Source: an uncultured Negativicutes bacterium
GTDB taxonomy: Bacteria > Bacillota > Negativicutes > Veillonellales > Megasphaeraceae
Reading direction: 5' to 3'
Assembly: GCA_900752195.1 (NCBI GenBank)
Contig: CAADUJ010000007.1
Span: 186,001 to 250,000, forward strand
DNA length: 64,000 bases
Below are positions 15,571 through 24,735 of this stretch, one piece after another. Below the pieces are notes generated by a model. The model made no database searches, had not been told where the DNA came from, and saw only the letters and a program-made list of their open reading frames with translations. The stretch's first letter is position 1. Each line of letters opens with the position of its first letter. A program made the translations under genes and the position numbers.

Positions 15571-16815
15571 TTATTGGGCCCAGTCACCATGGTTGAAGAC
15601 GATTTGTGTCGTACCGTCAGCCTGGGTTCCTATAATGGTAAGATCGTCACTTCCTACCATGAAGTCTACATGGATCATGGAATCATTGAGGCCGGCACTT
15701 TTCAGTTCGTCTTCTGTCATGTCCGTGCCGCCGGTAAGGCATGTGGGATAAGATTTTCCTAAGGCCAGGTGACACGAAGCGTTTTCATCGAAGAGCGTTT
15801 CATAGAAGAGAATATTGGAAAGGGAAATAGGTGAGTGGTACGGAATCAGTGCCACTTCTCCCAATCGGCAGGAACCGTCGTCGACGGCGATGAGCTGTTT
15901 TAACACGCCTTCGCCTATTTCAGCCTTGCAATCGACAGCCCGGCCGTCTTTGAAGGTAAGGCAAAAATGTTCAATCAAGTTGCCGTTGTATACAAGGGGC
16001 TTTGTGCTATAGACGATTCCGTTGACGCCATCAGCCTTGGGAGCGGTGTAGATTTCTTCGGTCGGGATATTTGCGTTAAAAAGGATGTGCGACGTCGTTT
16101 CTTCTGCGCCACCTTGCCAGATATGCATTTCTGGTAATTCAATTGTAAGGTTTGTGCCAAGACCATTCGTGTAGGTGAGCTTCGTGAAGTTCTGATCCGT
16201 CATCCAGGTGCGGCGACGTTTCAAGTTTTCCAGGTGGTCATCCCAATCGGCAAGGGGGTCGGTCCCGTCGGCCCGGGAAGAGGAGAGAATCTGTTTCCAC
16301 AAGGCGTTGTATCCGTCGTCATCGGCCATGTCCGGATAGAGGAGTCGCGACCATACGAGGGACGGTACGGCTGCGACAAGCCATGTCGTCTTGGAAGACA
16401 TCATGCCATGGACGTATTCCTTTAAGGCTTCGTTATAGGCCTTCTGCCAGGCGAAAATCTTTTTCGTATCGACGTCGTTCATGAGATAGGGATTAGCACT
16501 GATGAGGCTTAAAAAGGCAGCACCTTTGCGGTAATAATAGAGACTGAAATCGCGGCGCCAATCGGGTACGGATTCAAATAATTCCTGCTTTTCATGCAGG
16601 TAACGGAGCCGTGCTAAATCATCAGCACGCCAGTTAACGACGACTTGTTTTGCACCATTTTCGTAAGCTTTTCGGGTTAAAATCGTGACGAAGTCCGAAG
16701 ATTCGACAGGAGCATTGATGACGAGAATCTGATCTTGTTGCAGATTCAGGCCTTTTTGTAAAAGTACATTTGCATAGGATGGGAGTTTTGCCTGAATAGA
16801 GTCTTCTATTTTCAT
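15571..16815 (-). CDS. M29-family metalloaminopeptidase (AmpS/PepS-like)
   Basis: I chose ATG 16815 (MKIEDSI), with AAAGGA 9 bases upstream, rather than the TTG at 16824; this gives 414 residues, the usual M29 length. Family features are the N-terminal ASN-like region (NAPVESSDF, NGAKQVVVNW), the LTYTNGLGTNLTIELP core and metal-ligand segments such as AEIGEGV, GEVALIPYHSPI, ENASCHLALGKSYP and IHVDFMVGS. These cobalt- or zinc-dependent enzymes remove N-terminal residues from peptides in the cytoplasm. It lies 15 bases downstream of the MATE gene in the same direction, so they may share a transcript. Confidence 0.9.
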   Translation of the reverse strand: MKIEDSIQAKLPSYANVLLQKGLNLQQDQILVINAPVESSDFVTILTRKAYENGAKQVVVNWRADDLARLRYLHEKQELFESVPDWRRDFSLYYYRKGAAFLSLISANPYLMNDVDTKKIFAWQKAYNEALKEYVHGMMSSKTTWLVAAVPSLVWSRLLYPDMADDDGYNALWKQILSSSRADGTDPLADWDDHLENLKRRRTWMTDQNFTKLTYTNGLGTNLTIELPEMHIWQGGAEETTSHILFNANIPTEEIYTAPKADGVNGIVYSTKPLVYNGNLIEHFCLTFKDGRAVDCKAEIGEGVLKQLIAVDDGSCRLGEVALIPYHSPISLSNILFYETLFDENASCHLALGKSYPTCLTGGTDMTEDELKSAGLNDSMIHVDFMVGSDDLTIIGTQADGTTQIVFNHGDWAQ

Positions 16816-16830
16816 AGTATTCAATCCTTT

Positions 16831-18177
16831 CTATTTTATGAATGTCATCCAGGCTGTCTTTTTCCACAAGCGCGTGTTCAAGGCAGCGGCATTGATACCT
16901 AACGCGATGATGAGAGCATACCAATAACCATAAGGACCAAGAGGCGTCAAGTGGGCAATGGCGATGCCCATAGGGATGGAAATGACCCAGTACGTCACAA
17001 AGGAGACATACGTAATCACTTTGACATCTTTATATCCCCTGAGGATGCCTTGTACTGGTGTCCCTCCTGCATCGCAAAAGGAAAAGACAATAGCCAGGGT
17101 AAGGAAGTAGGAAATGCTTCTTAACGTGTCTATATCTGAAGTAAACATAGCTGAAATCGGCTGTAGGAAGAGGTATGTTACCAGTGCCGTTACGCATACG
17201 ATGGCAAAAGCCGTTCCCTGGCAGATGACCGCGTATTGACGGGCGGCTGTCCCATTTCTGGCACCCACTTCGTAGCCGATGACAATCGTAGCGGCCAGAC
17301 TGATGCTCCATGGGAAGACGTATACTAAGGTCGCATAGCTGATGGCGGCCTGGTTGGCTGCAAGGTAGAGCGTGCCAAATTCTGACATGAGCAAGCCGAT
17401 GATAGAGAACAGGCTCGTTTCGCAAAAGACGGCGATGAATATGGGAATTCCGATGCGAAGCTGTTCAATAATGAGTGCTATATCGGGCTTGGGAACATTT
17501 TTCCATATATGATAGGATTTAAACGGTTCATACCATTGGAATAAGGCCATGAAAAGGAACATGGTAATCCATGCGGCTGTCGTAATGGCAATGCCGGTAC
17601 CGACACCGCCCATAGGAGCAAACCCAAAGCCACCAAAGACAAAGAGGCGGAAGAGGAGTATTGTCAAGATGAGATTCACAAATAAGATTGCCATCGATAC
17701 CTGGGTCATACCATGGGCATCGGTAATATAGCGCATCGTAGCGACGGCAAAGGTCGGAAAAATGCCACAGCCAATGGCAATGAGATAATTGTGAGCAATG
17801 GTATGGACTTGTGGATCCAATCGCATTATTCCCAAGAAAGAATCGACGAAGAAATAACCCAGTATGAAGATGAAAACCGTCAATAGCAAGATAATATAAA
17901 AGCTTTGTTGGATGTATGGCGGGATTTGATCCGTTTTCTTTGCTCCACGGAGCTGCGAAAGAATGGGTGATATACCAAAGAATATACCACACATACCAGC
18001 AAAAATAGGATACCATATATTACTTCCGACAGCGACACCGGCTAAGTCAATCGTGCTGTATTGGCCGCTGAAGATGCTAGCAAAGACAGGTGTACCGACT
18101 TGTGCGATTTGTGTCAACAAGAGCGGGAAGAATAGGATGAGAAAATGCTTGAGTTGATATAGGTGGGGTGGATGCAT
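16831..18177 (-). CDS. MATE-family multidrug/cation efflux protein
   Basis: The 448-residue protein has about twelve hydrophobic helices in two halves. The N-terminal half begins with HFLILFFPLLLTQIAQVG, as in NorM-type MATE transporters, and has the GIFFGISPILSQLRGAKK segment. These transporters export organic cations or drugs in exchange for protons or sodium. I chose ATG 18177 because GAGGAGG lies shortly upstream on the minus strand and the usual MATE start follows; the longer reading frame begins inside the upstream terminator. Substrate is unknown. Confidence 0.88.
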   Translation of the reverse strand: MHPPHLYQLKHFLILFFPLLLTQIAQVGTPVFASIFSGQYSTIDLAGVAVGSNIWYPIFAGMCGIFFGISPILSQLRGAKKTDQIPPYIQQSFYIILLLTVFIFILGYFFVDSFLGIMRLDPQVHTIAHNYLIAIGCGIFPTFAVATMRYITDAHGMTQVSMAILFVNLILTILLFRLFVFGGFGFAPMGGVGTGIAITTAAWITMFLFMALFQWYEPFKSYHIWKNVPKPDIALIIEQLRIGIPIFIAVFCETSLFSIIGLLMSEFGTLYLAANQAAISYATLVYVFPWSISLAATIVIGYEVGARNGTAARQYAVICQGTAFAIVCVTALVTYLFLQPISAMFTSDIDTLRSISYFLTLAIVFSFCDAGGTPVQGILRGYKDVKVITYVSFVTYWVISIPMGIAIAHLTPLGPYGYWYALIIALGINAAALNTRLWKKTAWMTFIK

Positions 18178-18201
18178 AAAAACCTCCTCATAAAGATAGA
18201 T

Positions 18202-18234
18202 AAAAAACAAGCCCCGCATTGCCGTGGGGCTTGT
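18202..18234 (-). terminator. Terminator after rpsT
   Basis: On the minus strand a G+C-rich 9-bp stem (acaagcccc / ggggcttgt, 18234-18226 with 18215-18207) is followed by TTTTTT. It separates rpsT from the MATE gene. Confidence 0.85.
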
Positions 18235-18245
18235 CAGCATTCCGA

Positions 18246-18512
18246 TTATTTATCCATTTCGTTTACTTTAGCAGCCAAACGAGATTTTTTACGGGCTGCT
18301 GTATTTTTATGGAGAACGCCTTTTTGAGCAGCGCTATCAATGACACTGCTGGCTTTATCAAATGCTTTTTTTACAGCTTCAGCATCACCGGCAGCGATAG
18401 CTTCTGTCGTGCGGCGGATAGCCGTATGAACGGAAGATTTAACAGCTGCATTAACGGCATGGCGTGCTGCGTCTTTTTCCATGGATTTGATATTGGACTT
18501 GATTTGCGGCAA
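18246..18512 (-). CDS. rpsT: 30S ribosomal protein S20
   Basis: S20 is a small helical protein that binds 16S rRNA early in 30S assembly. The 88-residue sequence is recognised by PQIKSNIKS at the start, the basic helix HAVNAAVKSSVHTAIRR, and HKNTAARKKSRLAAKV near the end. I chose the TTG at 18512 because it yields the family N-terminus (M)PQIKS and AGGAGG lies 8 bases before it. The upstream in-frame GTG at 18521 overlaps that Shine-Dalgarno. Escherichia coli rpsT also uses a UUG start, which there takes part in autoregulation. The gene stands alone with its own terminator. Confidence 0.95.
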   Translation of the reverse strand: MPQIKSNIKSMEKDAARHAVNAAVKSSVHTAIRRTTEAIAAGDAEAVKKAFDKASSVIDSAAQKGVLHKNTAARKKSRLAAKVNEMDK

Positions 18513-18632
18513 TTGGTTCACCTCCTAATTTACAAGAACACTAGAAAGAATTTTACCATAAAGCCATCTAAAAATCAATAGACTCTAAACACATTTTATA
18601 CCGTTAACAGAAGGCCTTTCTCATAGATTGTA

Positions 18633-19598
18633 TTAGGCTTTGTTTGCAGAACCCAATACTTCTTTGATTTTATGGGCAACGATTTCCTGAACGAATTTGC
18701 GGCCGTCACCGATGTATTGACGGGGATCGAAATGATCAGGATGTTCTACCATATGCTGACGGATGCCAGCGGTCATGCCAAGGCGAAGGTCCGAATCAAT
18801 GTTGATCTTGCAGACGGACATGGATGCAGCTTTACGAAGCTGATCTTCAGGAATGCCGATAGCATCCGGCATCTTGCCGCCATTGCTGTTGATGATTTTT
18901 ACGTATTCCGGAACGACAGACGAAGCACCGTGGAGCACGATAGGAAAGCCTGGCAGACGTTTGCCCACTTCTTCTAGAATATCGAAGCGCAGTGTCGGCG
19001 GAACGAGGACACCCTGTTCATTTCGCGTGCACTGATCCGGTGTGAATTTGTATGCGCCATGGCTGGTACCGATTGCGATTGCCAGAGAATCGACGCCTGT
19101 ACGGGTTACGAATTCTTCTACTTCTTCCGGACGCGTATAGGAAGCTTCGTGGGCTGCAACTTTGACATCATCTTCGATGCCGGCAAGCTGGCCTAATTCG
19201 CCTTCTACGACAACGCCGTGGGCGTGAGCGTATTCGACGACTTTTTTTGTCAATTCGATATTTTCTTCAAAGGCATATTTAGAGCCGTCAATCATAACGG
19301 ATGTAAATCCACCATCGATACAAGATTTGCAGGTTTCGAAATCAGCGCCGTGATCCAGATGGAGTGCAACTGTCAGATCGTGATCTTCCAGTGCAGCTGC
19401 GACGAGGTGTTTTAAATAGCTCGGTTTCGCATATTTACGAGCACCAGCAGAAGCTTGGAGAATGATAGGAGAATTTAATTCAGCAGCGGCATCTGTAACG
19501 CCCTGAACGATTTCCATATTGTTGATATTGAAGGCGCCAATGGCATAATGACCTTCGTAGGCTTTTTTAAACATTTCCGTAGTTGTAACTAATGGCAT
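18633..19598 (-). CDS. fba: Class II fructose-1,6-bisphosphate aldolase
   Basis: The enzyme cleaves fructose 1,6-bisphosphate to glyceraldehyde 3-phosphate and dihydroxyacetone phosphate in glycolysis and runs backwards in gluconeogenesis. The 321-residue sequence has the class II zinc motifs: LHLDHGAD with catalytic Asp and His ligand, VEGELGQLAG, the HGASSV His segment and the NIDSDLRL phosphate-binding loop. Start ATG 19598 (MPLVTT) has AAAGGAGGAG upstream; the longer frame to 19634 has no ribosome-binding site. It ends without an obvious strong terminator. Confidence 0.95.
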   Translation of the reverse strand: MPLVTTTEMFKKAYEGHYAIGAFNINNMEIVQGVTDAAAELNSPIILQASAGARKYAKPSYLKHLVAAALEDHDLTVALHLDHGADFETCKSCIDGGFTSVMIDGSKYAFEENIELTKKVVEYAHAHGVVVEGELGQLAGIEDDVKVAAHEASYTRPEEVEEFVTRTGVDSLAIAIGTSHGAYKFTPDQCTRNEQGVLVPPTLRFDILEEVGKRLPGFPIVLHGASSVVPEYVKIINSNGGKMPDAIGIPEDQLRKAASMSVCKINIDSDLRLGMTAGIRQHMVEHPDHFDPRQYIGDGRKFVQEIVAHKIKEVLGSANKA

Positions 19599-19638
19599 GT
19601 AAAACTCCTCCTTTAATATGAGAAAAAGTGACACCGCC

Positions 19639-20550
19639 TTAGGGAGCGTAATGGCCTCTAAGGTCTGGTATGTGGCGCAAATCCCATCCAGCTCGTGTCA
19701 CGAGGGCTGCCATGTCCTGTGGCAGTGGCGCAAAAATGGTTTTCCATTCTTTGGTGACGGGATGGATGAATTGCATGCAGTAGGCGTGTAGTCCCTGACG
19801 TTGCAGAAACTCCCGCGTACCGCCATATAAATCATCACCAACCAGGGGATGCCCCATGGCTGAACAATGAACTCTGATTTGATGGGTCCTGCCCGTATAG
19901 AGCGTGACGTGGAGCAGACTGTACATATCCGTTGCTCCAAGGCGAGTTAGTACCGTTTTCGCCGGTTTACCACCAGGGTGGACATAGCGTTCGATAATAC
20001 TGTCGGGTTTACGGGCAATGGGCCAGTTAATGGTAGCCTCTTTACTCGGGAAATATCCCTGGCACAAGGCCAGATAATAACGATGGTATTCCAGATGTCG
20101 TTGACTGAGGACATGTTGTATATGAGGCTGCTTTACGATCATAGAAAGACCTGACGTATTGCGGTCCAAACGATGGACTGGATGAAAGGCGCAATGTTGG
20201 CCTGTCTGTTTGTAATACCAGGCTACGGCATTGGCAAGCGTTCCTTCATGATTCCCCGATGTAGGATGCATGAGCAAACCTGCCGGTTTATCGACAATGA
20301 GAAAATAGTCATCTTCATAGGCGATGGAAAGCGGGATGGCTTCCGGGCTAATATGATTTTTTTCAGGCAGCTCGACATGGATATGATCTCCTGCCACGAC
20401 AAAATCACGGGTATCAGCGCGCTGACCGTTGACCATACAGATACCGGTATGCTTGATACGGCGTCTCAACGTAGACGAAACACCTACATGGCGTAGTGCC
20501 CCAAGTAATGAAGTCTTATGGGTAATAGAACCAACTATGAAATCAATCAT
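19639..20550 (-). CDS. RluA/RluD-family pseudouridine synthase
   Basis: The 303-residue protein has an N-terminal S4-like region (LGALRHVGVSSTLRRRIK ... GICMVNG) and a pseudouridine synthase domain. The catalytic Asp is in HRLDRNTSG, and the YEDDYFLIVDKPAGLLMHP and GRTHQIRVH motifs are present. Such enzymes isomerise uridines in 23S rRNA or tRNA; the exact target cannot be read from sequence. ATG 20550 has TAGGAGA close upstream and fits the usual N-terminus better than the ATG at 20568. It lies 40 bases upstream of fba in the same direction. Confidence 0.9.
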   Translation of the reverse strand: MIDFIVGSITHKTSLLGALRHVGVSSTLRRRIKHTGICMVNGQRADTRDFVVAGDHIHVELPEKNHISPEAIPLSIAYEDDYFLIVDKPAGLLMHPTSGNHEGTLANAVAWYYKQTGQHCAFHPVHRLDRNTSGLSMIVKQPHIQHVLSQRHLEYHRYYLALCQGYFPSKEATINWPIARKPDSIIERYVHPGGKPAKTVLTRLGATDMYSLLHVTLYTGRTHQIRVHCSAMGHPLVGDDLYGGTREFLQRQGLHAYCMQFIHPVTKEWKTIFAPLPQDMAALVTRAGWDLRHIPDLRGHYAP

Positions 20551-20568
20551 CGATTCTCCTATATGCAT

Positions 20569-20827
20569 GTGACCTATTGTTACGCTTCTTTATGAATAGT
20601 AAGCGAACAGACACACTGTGAAGTGGTCCGTTGCGTATGTAACTATGTTCATTGTACAAAAAGTAGGGTGTAAAATCAACTAGTGGGACGTTACCTTTTA
20701 CAACCGGGTCTTTATTTATCCCTATTTAGACAGTTACACGTATTTGCACGTAAAAAGAAGGATTTTTCCATCTTTCATGGAATATAATATTATGCACAAT
20801 AAATAATATATATAGCTATTCGCGTAT
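20569..20827. other. Divergent intergenic region between rluD-like gene and dnaG
   Basis: This A+T-rich stretch separates the minus-strand pseudouridine synthase from dnaG. I see no gene, hairpin terminator or known riboswitch core. It probably carries the minus-strand promoter and the distal part of the dnaG-rpoD control region. Confidence 0.5.
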
Positions 20828-20857
20828 TTGATGATTTACTTGCGTAATACGTATAAC
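20828..20857 (+). promoter_or_regulatory. Candidate dnaG-rpoD promoter
   Basis: TTGATG (20828-20833) and TATAAC (20852-20857) are separated by 18 bp, about 80 bases before dnaG. The region is A+T-rich, so this is a best guess. Confidence 0.4.
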
Positions 20858-20938
20858 GTAAAAGAAGGAATTCCGTTGTTTATCTTGAAACTTTATTAGT
20901 CTGACTATTTTAACTGTACTAGTTAAGGTGATGATTGC

Positions 20939-22729
20939 ATGAGGTTTACTCAAGAATTCATAGAGCAGGTACGGCAAGCCAATGATATTGTCAGCGTCAT
21001 TTCGTCGTATGTGCCATTAAAGAGAAGAGGACGGAGTTTCTGGGCCTGCTGCCCCTTCCATAATGAAAAGACAGCTTCCTTTACGGTCACTCCTGAAAAA
21101 GGGTTTTTCTATTGTTTTGGCTGTCATGCCCATGGCGACATCTTCAGCTTTATTATGAAAAAAGAAAACTTGACCTTTGCAGAAGCTGTTCAGCGGCTGG
21201 CCGAACGCGCTAACATACCTTTGCCTGCGGTAGAACGGTCGAAGGAAGATCTGGCAAGGGAGAAACGGCGGGCCCGGTTATATGAAATAAACGAGCTCGC
21301 AGGGAATTTTTTTCACAATTGTCTGACGAAAACCCGCTATGGCGTGTCGGGACTTTCCTATTTTCATCGTCGTCACCTGACAGATGATACGATACGTTCT
21401 TTTAAGCTGGGATTTGCTCCAGATAGCTGGACAAAGCTCGTTGATGCATTTTCCCGTCGAGGTATCAGCGGTGCTGAATTGGTCACGGTCGGACTGGCCC
21501 GAAAAAAAGGTGACCACTATTACGATGCATTCCGCAATCGCGTCATTTTTCCCATCCATGACGGCAGGGGGCGGATTGTCGGTTTCGGTGGGCGTGTACT
21601 GGATGACAGCAAACCGAAATACTTGAATTCACCAGAAACGGAAATCTTTAATAAACGGCATCTTCTCTTTGCCATGGACAAGGCGCATAGTGCTATCTTT
21701 CAAAAGAAAAAGGCCATTTTAGTGGAAGGCTATATGGATGTCATTTCAGCCCATAACAGGGGAATTTCCAATGTCGTTGCGTCTTTGGGAACGGCTTTTA
21801 CACCTGATCAGGCACGGCTCCTTCAAAGGCAAGCTAAAGAGCTGATATTATCTTATGATATGGATTCGGCTGGTCGTGAGGCGACGCTTAGAGCAATGGA
21901 AATCGTTCGGGGCCTGGGGATGAATATACGCGTTGTGTCCCTTCCCCAGGGAAAAGATCCTGATGAATATATCAATACACAGGGGCCGGAAAAGTTTCAG
22001 GAAGCGATTGATAATGCGCCGAATGTTCTCGATTACATGCTCATGACGGCGTTGCAGCATCATGATGAAACGACGCTGGAAGGGAAGGCGGCCATTACGG
22101 CAGCTGTCATGCCTGTCGTCGCGCAGATCGACAATCGCGTAGTCCTGGAAGGTTTTTTGCGGAAGATGGCGGAACGGCTCCATATCAGCGACGGAGCGGT
22201 ACAAGAGGAATTCAACCGATATGTATCGGCGCATCCTGAAGCAAACCAACGGGAAGTGACTATCTCTGCTTCCGTACGGACAAATAATGCCGCTGCCCGC
22301 GGTAATGGCGCAAATGCTGTGTCAGAGGAGAACATATTACGCTACTTAGTGGAACATCCCGAATTCAGTAGTCGCAGTAAAGAATTAATTGAGCCTACTT
22401 ATTTTACGCACCCTATACGGCGCAGCTTGTATGAAAAGCTATTGGCTCTTTATGATGATGTTGGGCCTTATGCCCTGAGCGATCTGGAAGGAAGGCTTAC
22501 ATCTGATGAAGCAGGTGAGCTTTCGCGCATCATGGTCCTTCAGGATGTACCCATAGATGAATCGGTACTCCTTGATTATGTAAAACACTTTCAGTTGTCG
22601 CGTTTACAAGAAGAATACAAAAAATGTATTGCTCAGGCAGGTAAATATAGTAAGGCTAATGATCCGCGCCTGGCAGATGCCCTGAATAAAGGCAAATCAA
22701 TTTTAGAAGAAATGAAAAAATGGTCTTAA
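20939..22729 (+). CDS. dnaG: DNA primase
   Basis: Primase makes the RNA primers for DNA replication together with the DnaB helicase. The 596-residue protein has the N-terminal CHC2 zinc finger (C38-P-F-H41 and C59-F-G-C62), the RNA polymerase core and TOPRIM motifs (EGYMDVISA, then the LSYDMDSAGREA metal site), and a C-terminal helicase-binding region. The length is normal. The reading frame starts at an ATG preceded by AAGGTGATG. rpoD follows 30 bases later, the conserved macromolecular-synthesis arrangement. Confidence 0.97.
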   Translation: MRFTQEFIEQVRQANDIVSVISSYVPLKRRGRSFWACCPFHNEKTASFTVTPEKGFFYCFGCHAHGDIFSFIMKKENLTFAEAVQRLAERANIPLPAVERSKEDLAREKRRARLYEINELAGNFFHNCLTKTRYGVSGLSYFHRRHLTDDTIRSFKLGFAPDSWTKLVDAFSRRGISGAELVTVGLARKKGDHYYDAFRNRVIFPIHDGRGRIVGFGGRVLDDSKPKYLNSPETEIFNKRHLLFAMDKAHSAIFQKKKAILVEGYMDVISAHNRGISNVVASLGTAFTPDQARLLQRQAKELILSYDMDSAGREATLRAMEIVRGLGMNIRVVSLPQGKDPDEYINTQGPEKFQEAIDNAPNVLDYMLMTALQHHDETTLEGKAAITAAVMPVVAQIDNRVVLEGFLRKMAERLHISDGAVQEEFNRYVSAHPEANQREVTISASVRTNNAAARGNGANAVSEENILRYLVEHPEFSSRSKELIEPTYFTHPIRRSLYEKLLALYDDVGPYALSDLEGRLTSDEAGELSRIMVLQDVPIDESVLLDYVKHFQLSRLQEEYKKCIAQAGKYSKANDPRLADALNKGKSILEEMKKWS

Positions 22730-22759
22730 CGGGACCTACACGAGGAAGGAGCTACATAT

Positions 22760-23986
22760 ATGACGAAAGAGGATAAGACAGTGAATACAAAGACGACAAA
22801 GAGAAAGACGACAAAAAAGAAATCTACGAAGAAAGAAACGGTCCAACTGACAGAAAAAGAACGTCAGGAACTGGCGTTACAGCATATTCAACAACTTATC
22901 AAGACGGGAAAGAAAAAGGGGAGCCTTACATATACAGAAATCATGAACGTCATGGAAGAGGACGAACTGTCGCCGGATCAGATTGATAAGATGTACGAAG
23001 TCTTTGCAGAACAGGGAATCGATATTATCGGTGAAGATGATACGATGTCTGTCGACGATGACGGCGACGATGATAAGGAAAAAGTGCCGGAAATCCACAT
23101 GGATCTGAGCGTTCCCGAAGGTATTAACATCGATGACCCTGTACGCATGTACTTGAAAGAAATCGGCCGCGTACCTCTCCTGTCAGCAGAAGAAGAAATT
23201 ACCTTGGCCAAAGCCATTGAAAATGGTAGCAAAGAAGGTGCGACAGAGGAAGACATCGCCCGCGGCACTATTGCAAAGAAAAAATTGACAGATGCCAACT
23301 TGCGCCTTGTCGTGAGCATTGCAAAACGATATGTAGGCCGGGGCATGCTCTTCTTGGATCTGATTCAGGAAGGAAATCTGGGTTTACTGAAGGCTGTCGA
23401 CAAATTTGATTACAGTAAAGGCTACAAATTCAGTACATATGCGACGTGGTGGATTCGTCAGGCTATCACCCGTGCGATTGCCGATCAGGCACGTACGATC
23501 CGAATTCCCGTTCATATGGTGGAAACGATTAATAAATTGATTCGTATTTCTCGTCAGCTCTTACAGGATAAAGGGCGGGAACCACTGCCGGAAGAAATTG
23601 CAGAAAAAATGGAAATTTCAGTGGAACGAGTCCGAGAAATTATGAAGATTGCTCAAGAACCAGTTTCTCTGGAAACACCAATTGGTGAAGAAGAAGATTC
23701 CCACTTAGGTGATTTCATTGAAGACCATGAAGCTGTAGCACCGGATGATGCGGCTTCATTCATCTTGTTGAAAGAACAAATCGAAGATGTTTTTTCCTGT
23801 CTTACTGATAGGGAACGGAAGGTATTATATCTTCGTTTCGGTTTAAAAGATGGCCGTCCGCGCACTCTGGAAGAAGTAGGGCAACACTTCAATGTCACGC
23901 GAGAACGAATTCGTCAAATTGAAGGAAAAGCGCTCAGCAAGCTTCGCAATTGGGGAAAGCGAGAAAAGATTAAAGATTTCTTATAA
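22760..23986 (+). CDS. rpoD: Primary sigma factor (sigma-70/SigA)
   Basis: This is the housekeeping sigma subunit that directs RNA polymerase to -35/-10 promoters. The 408-residue protein has a Lys-rich N-terminus and region 1.1-like part, region 1.2 (DPVRMYLKEIG), regions 2.1-2.4 (DLIQEGNLGLLKAVDKF, YATWWIRQAI), region 3 and region 4.2 (VTRERIRQIEGKAL). It lacks the long non-conserved insert of E. coli RpoD, as usual for Firmicutes-type SigA. GAAGGAGC precedes the ATG. A strong terminator follows. Confidence 0.97.
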   Translation: MTKEDKTVNTKTTKRKTTKKKSTKKETVQLTEKERQELALQHIQQLIKTGKKKGSLTYTEIMNVMEEDELSPDQIDKMYEVFAEQGIDIIGEDDTMSVDDDGDDDKEKVPEIHMDLSVPEGINIDDPVRMYLKEIGRVPLLSAEEEITLAKAIENGSKEGATEEDIARGTIAKKKLTDANLRLVVSIAKRYVGRGMLFLDLIQEGNLGLLKAVDKFDYSKGYKFSTYATWWIRQAITRAIADQARTIRIPVHMVETINKLIRISRQLLQDKGREPLPEEIAEKMEISVERVREIMKIAQEPVSLETPIGEEEDSHLGDFIEDHEAVAPDDAASFILLKEQIEDVFSCLTDRERKVLYLRFGLKDGRPRTLEEVGQHFNVTRERIRQIEGKALSKLRNWGKREKIKDFL

Positions 23987-24009
23987 GATATAGAGGTTAT
24001 ATATATGAT

Positions 24010-24064
24010 AAAAGGGTTGTCACCTTGTGAACACGTAGAGGCTCACAAGGTGACAACCCTTTTT
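24010..24064 (+). terminator. Terminator after rpoD
   Basis: A stem of about 20 bp (24010-24030 with 24043-24064, core gggttgtcaccttgtga) ends in TTTTT. It lies between convergent genes and may act both ways. Confidence 0.85.
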
Positions 24065-24082
24065 CGTATATACGTAACGCAG

Positions 24083-24541
24083 TTACGGCTGATCCGTGTC
24101 ATCGCTCGATACGAGGTTGCTGAAATATTCGATCTTACCGGATAAGACTTCATCATAAAAATCTTGTTTCAAATCGATGTATTCGATGGCAGCCTGTATT
24201 TCTGATGCCTTTTTGACGAGAATAGCCCTTTTTTTCGTCAACATTTTTTTTCGTTGCGGTATTGTTGATTGGCCGGCAAGACAATAGTGAAGGTAGTCTT
24301 TCATTTCGGCTATGGTCATATCGCAATTTTTAAGACACGTCAGGCTTTTTATCCAGGAAATATCTTTGTCATTGAAAACACGACGGTTTCGACTATCCCG
24401 CTTTACATTGGGAATAAGACCGATTTTACAATAGAATTTCAATGTTTCATAGGGTAGGCCTGTTTGCTTACAGGCATCTTTCATGGCATAGAGTTTCCCT
24501 GTATTTACCACTTTTTCAATCTTGATTTCTTTTTTATCCAT
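24083..24541 (-). CDS. MerR-family transcriptional regulator
   Basis: The 152-residue protein has a MerR winged helix after a short N-terminal extension: LYAMKDACKQTGLPYETLKF, then CKIGLIPNVKRD. A helical dimerisation region follows. Cysteines are scattered (residues about 24, 39, 69, 72 and 87) and could make it redox-sensitive, but no known site is evident. It is divergent from the exported decarboxylase-hydrolase-flavodoxin cluster, which it most likely regulates. The Shine-Dalgarno GTGAGG lies about 8 bases before the ATG. Confidence 0.82.
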   Translation of the reverse strand: MDKKEIKIEKVVNTGKLYAMKDACKQTGLPYETLKFYCKIGLIPNVKRDSRNRRVFNDKDISWIKSLTCLKNCDMTIAEMKDYLHYCLAGQSTIPQRKKMLTKKRAILVKKASEIQAAIEYIDLKQDFYDEVLSGKIEYFSNLVSSDDTDQP

Positions 24542-24565
24542 ACGAATCGCCTCACTGTCTTATAT

Positions 24566-24686
24566 GGTAGTTATAACCGATGCAAGGTAAAATGAAATTG
24601 ATGTCATTATACAGAAAATACAGAGAAAATGCAATAAAAAAAGAATAAATTTCTATATTGACAGGTATTTACTACCGAATGATACA
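24566..24686 (+). promoter_or_regulatory. Divergent control region with promoter and palindromes
   Basis: On the plus strand TTGACA (24658-24663) and GATACA (24681-24686) are 17 bp apart, upstream of the exported decarboxylase-like gene. The spacer begins with GGTATTTACTACC (24664-24676), a GGTA/TACC dyad. A related dyad, GGTAGTTATAACC, lies at 24566-24578 next to the merR gene. Both could be operators of the divergent MerR protein. Confidence 0.5.
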
Positions 24687-24735
24687 GTGTCAGTATATAG
24701 AGTAAAAAATGGTAGAATAATTTGAGGTGAGACGC

